Below, one piece after another: positions 34,626 through 46,286 of a DNA stretch of 64,000 bases. The translations under genes and the position numbers were made by a program. How positions within the stretch are numbered: the stretch's first letter is position 1; every line of letters begins with the position of its first letter. Below the pieces are notes generated by a model. The model had not been told where the DNA came from. It saw nothing but the letters and a program-made list of their open reading frames with translations, and made no database searches. This DNA comes from Escallonia rubra (taxonomy: Eukaryota; Streptophyta; Magnoliopsida; Escalloniales; Escalloniaceae), in contig JAVXUO010002670.1 in NCBI GenBank assembly GCA_033065855.1, positions 1-64,000 on the forward strand, in the 5' to 3' direction.

Positions 34626-36805
34626 AACATGGTATGCTAATCGAAACAATGAATTAACATAATAGAACCGCATTGTCCTTACCTGATTGGCTTATAGCCG
34701 AAGCAACTCGCAATCTCTGATCGCAATGAGCTGCATCACCTAGTCAAATAATACCATGCTCGTTAGATATCATTCAACATATACGCACTCCTTATTCTAC
34801 GCCTTCCCCTTTAACCGTTCATAGCGTCTTATGACAACTTGTTAATCCGATCCGATAACTGGATCCTTAATCTAGCCTTATCGATTCATTAGTGATAACA
34901 ACCACCTCATTTTCAACGTAATAACACCATTCCTCACTTCCGGTCTGGACGCTTAATATTGCGTGTTCCCAAAAATTTAGCGCCAACCTGGCAAATTACC
35001 AAAATTCCCCTCTAATGGCCGCTACATCACCAACACCCCCAAATCAGCTTCAAAACAACCTTTCAGGTGTTTTACAACCCTTCTGGGACTAAAAGTCTGT
35101 CAAAAAACTCTACTGGGAAAATTACCAAAATGCCCCTATCTAGGTGGCAAATTACCAATATACCCCTGAGGGTTCCCGGCATCAGAAAAATCTCAAAAAC
35201 ACTTTAAAATGCTATATTAAACCTCCTGAAGTCATTCTTGAGCTAAAAAGTATTTTACAAAATTTTCGCCCAAAAATTCCGAATCGGTGTCCGGACTGAA
35301 CGCTTAAAAGCCCCTTCGGCCAAAAATAGCTAATGACTTCGGAATGACCCAAAATCCTGGGAAATGGAACTTCCCAATATCATAGAATCCTCATAAAAGT
35401 TTTGCGCAAAATCGCGCTCGTTTGGTATTTTAAATTTCACCGTAAGGTTCCAAACTTCCTGCGTCCGTTCACTCCCTTCTCGACCTCGGAAAAATCTGAA
35501 AAAGTTTCACGATACAGGTCTCCTAAAAATAACTAGGGTCTATTTTTGCACTTTGGCTAAATCTGACCCTAACTATTTTTAAAAATTCGAATTCCAAACT
35601 GATTACTTAATTCCCACATTTAGCGACAAAAACAGTCACTATTCACATCAACACACACACTAGGTCACCTTCACGCACACACACTTATCTTCTTCCTCCT
35701 TCAGCCGTGACACACCTGGGTATTTTTATCCCCAATCACGCATGATTCCACAATGTTTTATACCCTTAAATCACTTAAATTTCATTACACTACACTTGAG
35801 AACCCTAATCCATTAGGTTAACATAAATCCACTTAATTAAACACCCACAATTCAAATCGAACCCACCATGGATGAAGAACACCCACTGAAACACACACCC
35901 ACGCACACCAAAATCAATCCAATTCAAAATCCTAGTTCGTTTTATCTTTCCTTGTTGATTTAGGGTCTTATGTTCATGATTTCCAACACAATTTCACCCC
36001 AATTTCTTCATCCCCAACCACATATTAGCATAACCGAATATATATATATATATATATATCTATATATATATATAAAAATATATAAATATATTTATACATA
36101 TATATATATATTTATGGGCTAATTACACCTATGTCCTTGAGGTTTGTGGGTAATTACACGCGAGGACAAAAAGTTTCAAAATGTAACATTTCGTGACCAA
36201 AAGAGTTAGAAATGTATCACCTGTGTCCATCTGTCAGGGTTCCATCCAGAAATTGAACTTTTTGTATGTTGTCATCAATATGTATCTTTTAGATGACCAT
36301 ACTGCCCCTTGTACTGTTTATACTGAATATTTTAAAATTTTCAAATTAGGTTTCCATTAAGTTTCAAATTAAGGTTTCATTTGTTCAAATTAAGGTTTTA
36401 AAATTTCCAAATTAGAGTTTCAAAACCCAATTTGACAAATTAGAGGTTTCAAAGCCCTAATTTTTCAAATTAGGGTTTNGTTTGTTCAAATTAGGGTTTC
36501 AGTTTTTTAAATTAGGATTTTAGGGAAACACTGATTAATCCAATTTTAGGATTAGGGTTTTAAACAGTCTCTCTTCCCGACGCCCATGCCGGCGCCGACA
36601 CCTCCCTCCCCACCCCATCGCCGGCCCCTTTAACAACTCACGGCAGCGCCATTTTTCCCGTCGCGGGTCAGACAACGGTAAGCAGGAGATGATGCCCTGG
36701 TACACAAGATCTTTCTGTGCTCCTCACAAGAACAAGAGAGAATCAAGGTATTTCCCAGTCATATATAAGCCCTATGGCGGTGACAAGCAAATATCACCGA
36801 TTAAT

Positions 36806-36835
36806 ATGAGGGGGGCGGGGGGGGGGGGGGGGGGG
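36806..36835. repeat. Long G run
   Basis: GGGGGGCGGGG followed by about 21 more G, just before the DUF1677 fragment. Its length is likely uncertain. Confidence 0.85.
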
Positions 36836-36839
36836 CGAG

Positions 36840-37173
36840 CAGGAGAGTGGCGATCATGTTGAGGCAGCGAAGTGCGAGTGCTGTGGCTTGACGGAGGAGT
36901 GCACGGCGGGGTACGTGCGGCATTCGTGAGGAGTACGAGGGGCGGTGGATATGTGGGCTGTGCGGCGAGGCGGTGAAGGAAGAGGCGGAGGGGATCGGCA
37001 CAGGCGAGGCGCTGGACCGGCACATGAGCTTCCGCGACGGGTTCAGGTCTTCTGGTCCGCCGCCGAACGCGGCGGAGGATCTCATACGTGCGTTGGAGCG
37101 GATTCTGCTTCGTGGCTTGGATTCACCGAGGTCTGCCGGTGCAAGTCTGACGAAGAAGAGGGTTGCCGTCTGA
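36840..37173 (+). pseudogene. DUF1677-family gene fragment captured by the MULE
   Basis: Reads as a plant DUF1677 protein: CECCGLTEECTAGYV (about 36,873-36,918), then after a frameshift EGRWICGLCGEAVKEEAEG, followed by EALDRHMSFRDGFRSSGPPP and RILLRGLDSPRSAG, ending at a stop at 37,171-37,173. The paired Cys motifs, the DRH.SF block and the LDSPR end are the family hallmarks. The function of DUF1677 proteins is unknown to me. A frameshift near 36,920-36,935, a long G run just upstream and no clear start make this a captured, non-functional copy. Confidence 0.85.
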
Positions 37174-37659
37174 GTTGGGGAGCTGCTGGTTAGCTGCTGT
37201 TCGAGATCTGCGAAATGAGAGAAGCAATAGCAGTGGACGAGGTTGGGCTGCCGGCGACATGGGTCGAGGGAGGGGGCATGGGCTGAGTCGCTTCTCTGTT
37301 ACGGCGGTGGCGAGGTGGGGCCTGGGTTACTGGCGACATGGGTCAAGAGACGAGGCTGGGCTGCCGGCGGCGTAGGGCGAGGGAGGGAGCATGGGCTGCG
37401 GGCGGCGTGGGGTGAGGGAGTGGGCGACAGATTTGGAGAAAAAGTTTAGAAAGATAAACCTAATTTGCAAATTAGGGTTTTGATAGGGATGGATGATATT
37501 TTATTTTAAAATCATGAGCAATCAAGTCTTTTTGTCAAAACCGTTAAGTATTTTTGTATTCCGTTTGTCAATGGACATAAGTGTTACATTTTGAAACTTT
37601 GTGTCCTCGCGTGTAATTACCCCCAAACTTCAGGGACATAGGTGTAATTAGCACTATAT

Positions 37660-37703
<44 letters not shown>

Positions 37704-37704
37704 G
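37660..37704. repeat. (TA)n(CA)n microsatellite
   Basis: TA repeats followed by CACACACA. The counterpart TA tract lies on the other side of the Pack-MULE (36,040-36,115), so the element inserted into a TA-rich stretch. Confidence 0.85.
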
Positions 37705-38629
37705 TATACATTCCCACGACATATACTCAATTGAATTCAACCAATTTTCACAATTTCGGGTTCAAAATCATACCCAATTAGGGTTCGGATTCAGCCTTTT
37801 CTTCTTTCTTTCCTTTCCTTCCTTCTTCTTCCTCATTTTCCTTCCCTCTTTCTTCTCTTCCTTTCCTCTCTGTTTGCTGTGTTCTTCACGGTACTGTTCA
37901 CGCACTGTTACTGTTCACAGCTTTCTTGTATTTGCATTTTCCTCCCCAATCTTTCCTTTTTATATTTTCTTCCCACCATATTTTCCTTCAAAGTATTTTA
38001 ATATTTTCCACTTTGACTCAGCTTATTGCAACCAGGAGGTGGCCATTGTGCATGTCTGATTTCCTCATATTATGACACATTTTGCCAACTTTCAAAAGTT
38101 GCATTTTTTCCCCTTGACTTTCTAAAATTACATTTTGATCCCTCGACTTTGGGAAATTACAATTTAACCCCAAAATCACCCTAACCCCTCCTTTAGCCTC
38201 CTAACACCTCATTATCATCTCAATGAAGTTAATTAATAAAAAAATATGCTTCCCGTTCACTATATTTTTTAAAATTACATTTTTGCCCCTTAACTTTCCA
38301 AAATTACATTTTGACCCCCAAGGCCACACTAGCCCCATCTTTAGCTCCTTAACACTTGATTATCATCAACATAATGCTACTTAATAGAAATAGCACCCCT
38401 TAATTAATATAATTCACGGCTAGATTAATTTTTGGTATTTCCAGGGTATCACTCAAGTCACGTGCATTTTTCACTTCGCGCGCCTTGTGCGACTTAGGCA
38501 CGATTTATTTCACGTTGACGTCACTCACGCTAGCGTAATCGTCATGTCGAGACAACCCGAACACCTTTTCACCAAAAAGGTCGACCGACGACGCAACCGG
38601 AGCAACGGGGTCAAGGGGCATCGGCCTTG

Positions 38630-38740
38630 GCCAACCCCATGGGGTAAGCCTCGGCCTCCCCCAAGGCCATGGGGTCGGCCTCGGCCTCCCCCAAGGCCAT
38701 GGGGTTGGCCTTGGCCTCCCATGGGGGGGTGGCCTTGGCC
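38630..38740. repeat. GC-rich minisatellite of about 30-bp units in family A copy 2
   Basis: Repeats of CCATGGGGTCGGCCTCGG with CCTCCCCCAAGG, counterpart of the minisatellite at 535-960 in copy 1. Confidence 0.8.
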
Positions 38741-39109
38741 TTTCTCCCCCCTGTTCTTCACTTTTAGCGCAAAGTCCTTTTCGCACTTTCTTCGCTTCGT
38801 ACGTTTCGTACGTGACTCTGGCACCTTGTTCATCATGTGGGTACGATTCTTGGTAGCACGCTCGTCGTAACGCAACTTCTGGATTCATCGTTGCTTATCA
38901 AAACACCTACTGTCGGCGCGCCCAAAGTTCACTGAAGAGGGGAGTGGCCTTGGCCTCCCTTCATGGGAGTTGGCCATTGGCCTTGGCCACCCCCTAGGGT
39001 CGGCCTCGGCCTCCCCAGGGGTGGTGGCCTTGGCCTTCCCCCCAATGTTTGGCCTATGGCCTCCCCTCCCGCGCGCACTTGTTTTCTCGAGTCTTTGCAC
39101 CTCCGCGAT

Positions 39110-39310
39110 GTTTACGGACGTTCGTACATCAACCTCGCGACGTCCGTCGTGCATCAACCTCCCGACGTCCATTCGTGCATCAACCTTGCGACGTCCGTCA
39201 TGCATCGACCTCCCGACGTCCGTCGTGCATCAACCTCGCGACGTCCGTCGTGCATCGACCTCGTGACGTCCGTCGTCCATCAACCTCGTGACGTCCGTTG
39301 TCCGTGACCG
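39110..39310. repeat. 25-bp minisatellite
   Basis: About eight units of the form CGACGTCCGTCGTGCATCAA with CCTCG. The overlapping open frames are repeat artefacts. Confidence 0.85.
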
Positions 39311-39851
39311 CACACCACTCCCGTGATGCCCATCGCCCAAAATCACGCGCTACCGCCGAATGACCCGTCACCGACGACCGCATACCATAACTCCTGACTT
39401 TGTCATTACTACATGTTGCATTCATTATCTTGTTATGAAAGGTACACTCAGCTCACATCCCGTCTTTGGGACACCCGACGCGCGCCCGTGCGCCGTCTCC
39501 GCGACGTTCGTCGCCGCGCCCGTGCGCCATCGTCATGATACGTGCCCCGGCACCAAGTATTGCTCCGCGACGTTCGTCGCCGCGCCCGTGCGCCATCGTC
39601 ATGACACGTGCTTTGGCACCAAGTGTTATCTCCGCGACGCTGGTTGCCGCGCTCGTGCGCCACTTCCATGACATGTGTCCACGACACCAGGTATTGTCTT
39701 CGCGACGTTCGTCGCCGCGCTCGTGCGCATTGTCTCCGTGACATTCGTCGCCGCGCCCATGCGCCACTTTCATAATGTGTGCCCCGGCACCAGGTATTGT
39801 CTCGTGCTGTAGGCACCGCGCCCATGCGCCACAATCATGTTACATGCTTTC

Positions 39852-40190
39852 GGGATGGGCTCACAACCTTATAGCCATCGCCGTCTCAATCACAGGGGGG
39901 CTTCGGCCCTCGTACCGGGATGGGCTCATAACCTTATAGCCATCGCCGTCTCAATCACAGGGGGGCTTCGGCCCTCGTACCGGGATGGGCTCACAACCTT
40001 ATAGCCATCGCCGTCTCAATCACAGAGGGGCTTCGGCCCTCGTATCGGGATGGGCTCCCAACCTTATAGCCATCACCATCACAATCACAGGAGGCTCCTG
40101 CACGAGGACACCTCGCAGCGGGATGTGCTCACAACCTTAAAGCCATCGCCGTCACAATCACGGGGGCTCCGGTACGAGGACCCCTCGCAG
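39852..40190. repeat. 65-bp tandem repeat
   Basis: Starts at 39,852, 39,917, 39,982 and 40,047 are exactly 65 bases apart (each GGGATGGGCTC...), followed by more degenerate copies to about 40,190. Copy 1 of family A does not show this array. Confidence 0.9.
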
Positions 40191-43100
40191 CAAACTCTGA
40201 GCACTGATCTGCGAGCATGTCCACTCATGTTACTGTTGATCGTCGAAACCACCAGGGCAATGACCCAAGGGTCACTCCGGGACGGGAGCAGGTCCTCGGA
40301 GGGCATCGCGTCTAGTCCACCTGGCAGTTGGCTACAGGGGCAACCCTCACCGCTATCAGGTTCTCTGCGGGTCTCTTGACGTACCTCGTGGGATTCAGTA
40401 AAGGCTTGGACCGGTAGCTGGGGCAACATGCTACTCTGATTATGCTACCGTGGTGTGGTCAATATTCTCAGACAGGTAGAGCAGTGCTGGGCGAGGGAGG
40501 CAACGGGAAGTTGGGAAACGACAGTCCAACAGAGAACCGGTATTTTGGGACCCCCGGTGACGTGTCACTCCCAGGGGACGCCAGGGGACGACATGTGGCA
40601 CTTTATGACATAAGCACACTGTTTCCTATAATAGTGAACCCTATGACTCAAAATAGACTTCTTCTTCATTCTCACAAAATCACTTTCTCACTTTAAGATT
40701 TGAGAGCTCTCGGATTCTAGAGAGAGAAACACAAAATTTGACATAACTTTGGACTGTAACATTGGACCCCGACTCGGACACTGACTTGAACTGTCGACTG
40801 TCGGCCCTGTTCATCTCAGCCTTGGTCTCTACCCTTACTCCGGCCTTGCTGTCTCTCACGTTGCATACTTGGAAGCTGACACGGACTGCAACCTTTGTGG
40901 CACCTCCACGTAGGTACGAACCCATTTTTCTTGGCATCAGGCTATTAGATCTTCTAAACATTTACTTCCCAATAGCCAACCTCCTGACCCAAATAAGCTG
41001 AATGGAACTACCGACGCACAATCATACACTTCTCCGATCGATGATATGCCCATTGATTTCATCGAGCATGGAGGAGATTCATACGATCAACATTCTTTAG
41101 ACGAACGAAGAAATAGAGATGAAGCTATTATGCTCGGAGCCGTTTCACAAAGCCTTCTTAACACCAGTTCGAAGCCAGATTCAGGAAGAGAAAATAATAA
41201 GGGATCTTCTCCATCTGCCTGAGTCCTCAGCGTTACAGAATATTGAACTTTTGTGGTATATGGATATATTACTCTGGAATTGCGACGGACCAGGTAACAA
41301 CAAATTTAGGAATGAATTCAAGGAGATTGTTCGAAGATTCCATCTGAATATTATTGCAATTTTTGAATCTATTGTGCAATATTCACGCATGGGCAATTTT
41401 TTCTTAGAGTTAAATTATAACACATCATGCATACTTAATCCTGATGGTAGATCAGGTAGGATTTGGCTCTTTTGGGACTCATCCCAGGTAAACATAAATG
41501 CTATTGAAGCCAACAACCAAGTGATTCACATGGTAGTAGCAAAAAAGGATTATGAGGACTGGATCTTATCAGCTATGTATGCTAGTCCGAATCCAAGAAA
41601 AAAGTGGCAAAACCTGTGTGAATTTGCCAAGTCTTTTGATCTCCCGTGGATGGTAGTGGGAGATTTTAACGACATTGCCGATATCTCGGAAATGAAAGGA
41701 AGAGGAGAAGATATGGAAACAAGTAGAATTAGAAAATTCAGAAAAAAATATTGATGAATGTGGCTTAATGGACATGGGGAGCAATGGACCGAGATTGACA
41801 TGGACAGATCGAAGGAGTGGTTGGGCGAACATCCAGAAGGGATTGGACCGTGCTATGGCTAACCCGAAATGAAATGAAGCGTTTTTAGAGGCTCAGGTCT
41901 GCCATCTTCCTTGCACTACTTCTGACCATTCTGCTATTATTGTAAACTGCACATGTACGTTATTTTCTAATCCTCATTCTATTAAACCTTTTCGTATTGA
42001 GAATGCTTGGATGATGAATAACCAGTTTAGAGAATTTGTTCAAAATAGCTGGAATACTAATAATGACAACATTATGTGCAATATTGATAATCTTAAAAAG
42101 AATGCCCAGATTTGGAACCAACATGTTTTTGGTAACATCTTTAGAAGAAAGATATTACTGTATGCTAGACTTAAAGGTTTACAATGTGCCCTTGCTAGTT
42201 ACACATCTCATAACTTAGAAATGCTTGAGAAACAACTTAGAATTGAGTATGTGGATACTTTGGAGCAGGAAGAAGCTTTATGGTTACAAAAGTCTAGGAT
42301 TAAATGGCATAGCCAAGGGGATAGAAACACTAGATATTTTCATAATGCCACTATTAGTAGACGTAAGAAAAATAAAATAAATGCTTTGCTCAATGATGAT
42401 GGCAATTGGATTACTGAATCTGTGCTTTTGGAGAACCATAAAAATAACTACTTCTCCTACCTTTTTCAGTCTAATGAGACTAGTATTCTCAACCTTGAGA
42501 AACTAAATCAGTTCCCTAAAATCAAAGATGATGACAAGAAAATCCTTGATCCTCTTGTTACGAATACTGAAATTAGAATGGCCTTCTTTAGCATCAAAGC
42601 TTCGAAAGCTCCTGGGCCTGATGGGATAAATGCCATGTTTTTTCACAAGTACTGGGATATTGTTGGAAATGATTGCTGCAATTTCATTAAAAAGTGTTGA
42701 GAACTCAAGAGATGCCTAAAGATAACAATAGGGCCCTTGTTACCCTAATTCCTAAAATTGATAACCCCCAAAGAGTTAATCAGTTTAGACCCATTAGTTT
42801 GCTCAATGTTACTTATAAGGTCTTATCTAAAATTCTAGTTGCTAGGCTAAAACCTTTGCTTAAGGATCTTATCAGCCCTGCCCAAAGTAGTTTTGTTCAT
42901 GGAAGGAGTACTACTGACAATGCTATCATCACCCAGGAAATTATCCACTCTATTAAGAATATGAAAGGCAAAAAGGGTGGTATGGTGTTTAAGATTGACC
43001 TCGAAAAAGCTTATGATAAATTTAGTTGGGATTTTATTAGGCAAACTCTCACTAAATTTAATTTCCCCAATTCTTGGATAAATATCATAATGAGTTGCAT

Positions 43101-43632
43101 AACTGGTAGTACCATGTCTATCATGTGGAATGGATCCCCTCTAAGCCCTATCACCCCTCAGAGGGGAATCAGACATGGAGATCCTCTATCTCCTTATATT
43201 TTTGTGCTTTGCATTGAAAGACTTATCTCACATGTTGGAGATCGGCAACTCTAAGAGAAATTGGATTGGTCTTAGAGCTTCCAAGGGAGGCCCCCTCATA
43301 TCACATCTCTTTTATGCCGATGATCTTATCATATTTAGTCGTGCTGGTGATAAGGAATGTAATAAGATCATGCAGATTTTAAATACTTTCTGTGACATAT
43401 CTGGTCAAAAAGTTAATTTAATTAAGTCTAAGTTGTATTCCTCCCCAAATACCCCTCATGCCAAAGCTCATAGTCTTAGTCAACTGTATGGCATACCTTT
43501 AACTGATAATCTGGGAATATATCTAGGTATACCTCTTCTCCATAGGAGACTTTCCTGTAATGTCTATAACCATATTATCCAGTGTTATTAAAAGCGTGCC
43601 TAGGCGCAGTCAGGCACGCACTGTGCGCCTCG

Positions 43633-45674
43633 TGTAATACCCCGGATTTTTGGGTACTTGTGTAAAGAACAATTAAAAATTATTATGATTTTGGATTGAG
43701 TATTGGACCTTAGATAAATTATTTTGAGTCCTTTTAGAGAAGAAATTAATATTTAATAGTATTACTGGCTAATGTGATTAAGTCATATTGTGATTAATGT
43801 AATATTTAATAGTATTGCTTGGATTAGGATTTTAAGTCATATTGTGATTAAATTAGTAATGAGATCTATTAGTTGTATAATAATTACACTAGGAATAAGG
43901 ATTTTAGTTGTGTTATAATTACACTAGAAATTGGGACTTCAAGTTATATTAGAATTAGATTAGCAAACTATATAAGGAGGAAGAAGACATAAGAGTCTTC
44001 ATATTTTTTTGAGACAAAGGAGAGAAAAGAGAAAAGAGTCAAATGTTCTTTTGGGTATTCAAGCAAAGAGGTAGTGATTGATCTAAGATAAAGAGTCGGG
44101 TGCATTCTTTTGGGTATTCAAGCAAAAAAGGCGGTGATTGATTCAAGATAGAGAGGAGATTCTTGACATGATATTGTTACTTTGAAGTAAAGATCTAAGA
44201 TAAAGATGAGATTTTCGACATGATATTCGTTACTTTGAGGTAAGGGTTCTTATGCCATCTTTTTCGTTTTATACACGAGTCGTTTGATTCTCAAAAATAT
44301 ATTTGCCTTTGAATCTATTGTTGATTACCACACTTGATTTTTCTTTAGCCTCACCATGAAACTCGTTATCGTGACTTACATTGAAAATTCTATAAATCTT
44401 AGATTTCCGTTCTCTTTATCATTCTTTTATTGTTTATCGTCAGGCCACTATTATTGTTCACGGCCAAGGAGACCTGCCTTCTTTTTCCAACCTCTCATGC
44501 CACGTGTCTCTTTTCTATTGGCCTTTAAAATTATTTGATTATCTTGTCATCAATTCTCATGAATTTAGTGTGCCCAGATTTGGAATTATAGGTGGTTCCT
44601 TTTTCGTCATCGATTTTCGTGCCTTTAGTTTTCCACCAAAAACTTCTTTTGACGATATCTCATTCATTTGATCTCCGATTGAGTTGATTTTTGTTTCGTT
44701 AGATTCGTATTTTCGTTCTCTTCGGTTTGAGTCTACAATGACTATTTTTTGACTTCGAATGAATATTCCCTATATTTATCAAATTACTTTGTGGGTGATA
44801 TTTGTGTTTAAAAGTCACTTTTAATTATCGTGACTTATTTGTGACGCACCGGCTGCGATATTCGACATGGTATAACCATGATTTGTGATGCTTAATAATA
44901 AGCAATTTGTGTATGTGACACCCACAAGTTTTGGTAAATATATTTTGATATTCGACTTATTGGTTATGTAAACCCTTTTTTGGATCGATTTGTTAATCGT
45001 TTGTGAATCGATATTCGACTTATTGGTTATGTAACCCCTTTTTGGATCGATTTGTTATTCGTTTGTGAAATTTGGTTGAGTTATCAATTCCTATCTATTG
45101 GCTATGTTCGATAACTCAAATTTGTTATTCGTTTTTTTGTAATCTTCTTTTGGTCACTTTCGTTATTCGTTTGTGAAATTTGATTGAGTTATCTAAATTC
45201 CTATTTATTGGCTCTATTTGATAACTCTAGTTTCGTATTCGTTTTTGGCCCTCTGTGTGTAAGATCTTTTACTGGGCAATTCGTGCTCACCCCCTTTGTT
45301 TTTTCGTTTCCTTCCCCTTCCAGGCCAAAAGTAGCACGAAGGGAGAGATATTAGTGCAGCGGTGGGAATTGCTCTGGTTTCTGATATTGAGAATAGAGCT
45401 TATGATTTCTTTAGACGAAATATTGGTTAGTTGAGTTATATTCTCTTGGATTCAGATATTTAGTCTAAGAGACTTGTAATAACGTTTTGAAATTAAGTTT
45501 TTGAAGGGATTGTATATAACTGTTGGATTATTTTTGGAGTTAAATATTTGAGATTTCGATAATTGTATTTGTAGTATCCTAGATGCTCTGCTCTGCCTTC
45601 ATGATAGTTACGTTGTCGACGTATTTGAGTTTTGGTTAAGGACGTGTTCGGACCATCGGGTTCAGGGCGTTACA
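43633..45674. mobile_element. Solo LTR of 2042 bp (Ty3/gypsy-like) inside the hAT element
   Basis: Begins TGTAATACCCCGG and ends GGGCGTTACA, flanked by the exact 5-bp duplication CCTCG (43628-43632 and 45675-45679). It holds internal repeats, such as two copies of a TTTTGGGTATTCAAGCAAA block (about 44,050-44,160) and a repeated GATATTCGACTTATTGGTTATGTAA (about 44,950 and 45,010). There is no coding region. Ends of this kind are typical of plant Ty3/gypsy LTRs. Confidence 0.88.
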
Positions 45675-45679
45675 CCTCG

Positions 45680-46130
45680 CCTAGGCCTAGGCTCAGTGCG
45701 TTCGATAAGGCGCGCGCCTAGTGAGCCTAGGCGCCAGGCGCGCAGCGGTGGTGGAGGCGCCAATCAAGGCGCACGAAATGGACTGTTCATTTTTTCCCCA
45801 GATTTTGTTGTTCGTTGGCTCAACCCAACCTAAGTTTGACTCTAAAATCCCCAAATCAGATCTCACGACTCACAGCCTCCACTTTCAATCCCTCGCCAGT
45901 CGCCGTAGCCGTAGCCGTCGCCCCTCCGATTGTTGCCGACAACCGCTGCTCTAGTCCCCGACGCCGTCACTGCTGATCCCCTGTACCGCTACTGCTGGGC
46001 TACTCCAATTGAAGACTGCTGGTCTCTCTCTCTCTCTCTCGCGGTCACTACTGCTTCTCTCCGTCTGATTTGATTTGTGAGAGAGAGTCATGTCTGGGCT
46101 TTGGAGCATTAGTTGTTGCCTTGTGATTAG
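45680..46130. other. hAT element interior: palindromic GC-rich arm and leader-like sequence
   Basis: 45,680-45,760 is the GGCGCGCGCCTAG-rich arm. 45,790-46,080 is C/T-rich with a CTCTCTCTCTC run and looks like a 5' untranslated region, possibly captured together with the eIF4A exon. This is inference only. Confidence 0.45.
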
Positions 46131-46286
46131 CATCAGCGTATTCTTTCGGCCGGTGTTCATGTTGTTGTTGGCACCCCTGGTCGTGTTTTTGACATGTTGA
46201 AAAGACAATCACTACGGCCTGATTATATTAAGATGTTTGTATTGGACGAAGCAGACGAAATCTTTTCACGTGGTTTTAAGGATCAG
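46131..46286 (+). pseudogene. Captured eIF4A (DEAD-box helicase) exon fragment
   Basis: Translates to the central part of the translation initiation factor eIF4[21 protein letters not shown] followed by [20 protein letters not shown] and the end of RGFKDQ. GTPGR and DEAD are DEAD-box helicase motifs. The DEAD box itself is intact. The piece ends at GATCAG followed by GT, which may be an original exon boundary. Nothing else of eIF4A is recognised around it. It lies in the interior of the hAT-type element, so it was carried in by it. Confidence 0.88.

Larger units (their letters stand above)
36116..37654. mobile_element. Pack-MULE with captured DUF1677 gene fragment
   Basis: A 1539-bp element with inverted ends of at least 75 bp. 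The left end reads GGGCTAATTACACCTATGTC and the right end, inverted, GTGCTAATTACACCTATGTC; both arms share TAATTACACGCGAGGACA and TTTCAAAATGTAACA. It sits in a TA microsatellite, so the 9-bp duplication (TATATTTAT against TATATAGAT) is only approximate. The interior is GC-rich, unlike the AT-rich surroundings, and contains a gene fragment at about 36,840-37,173. Confidence 0.85.
33057..38451 (-). mobile_element. Family B LTR-like element (probable solo LTR), carrying a Pack-MULE
   Basis: On the minus strand it starts TGATACCCTGGAAATACC and ends GAGGGTGTCACA, the TGTAATACCC-like start common among plant Ty3/gypsy LTRs. It is flanked by an exact 7-bp repeat, CTCAAGT (33050-33056 and 38452-38458); the uninterrupted family A copy has one CTCAAGT at that place. 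Without the nested Pack-MULE it is about 3.85 kb. No protein domain is visible on either strand. Bases about 34,020-34,620 hold four imperfect repeats with a GGGCGGACT phrase. Bases 34,970-35,640 are C-rich and resemble leader-type sequence. A single undetermined base lies at 36,479. Confidence 0.75.
32932..40939 (+). mobile_element. Family A LTR-like element, copy 2, interrupted by family B
   Basis: Begins TGTTTCCAACC and ends TTCTTGGCATCA, with the 5-bp duplication GGCTA on both sides (32927-32931 and 40940-40944). LINE ORF1 continues in frame across it. The first 125 bases (32932-33056) and the rest (38459-40939) total about 2.6 kb, the same as copy 1 (215-2857). The right-end block with the TATA-like CCTATAATAG (about 40,625-40,634) and the final CTTTGTGGCACCTCCACG phrase are shared with copy 1. 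The intact copy 1 site near 471 shows a single CTCAAGT where this copy has the family B insertion. Confidence 0.88.
31252..41222 (+). pseudogene. LINE ORF1 (DUF4283 + CCHC), broken
   Basis: ORF1 starts at 31252. The DUF4283-like RNA-binding part ends with a zinc knuckle at about 31,832-31,868 (CFNCGRIGH), whose last Cys lies beyond the solo LTR at 31870-32251. The coding resumes at 32252, shifts frame near 32,360, and includes the usual FGPWMIAKKKSRRPT segment (about 32,430-32,475). After the family A insertion it continues in frame from 40945 to a stop at 41220-41222. Stops at about 31,468, 31,553 and 31,864 and the frameshift show decay. The role in the family is nucleic-acid binding and RNP formation. 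Confidence 0.85.

Noticed and set aside
38487..39834. Several Arg/Pro/His-rich open frames of 100-128 codons on both strands
   Set aside because: They follow the 25- and 30-bp minisatellites and related GC-rich repeats of family A copy 2.
39110..40190. Regular direct repeats considered as a CRISPR array
   Set aside because: The units are contiguous (25 or 65 bp) without unique spacers, and the DNA is plant nuclear.
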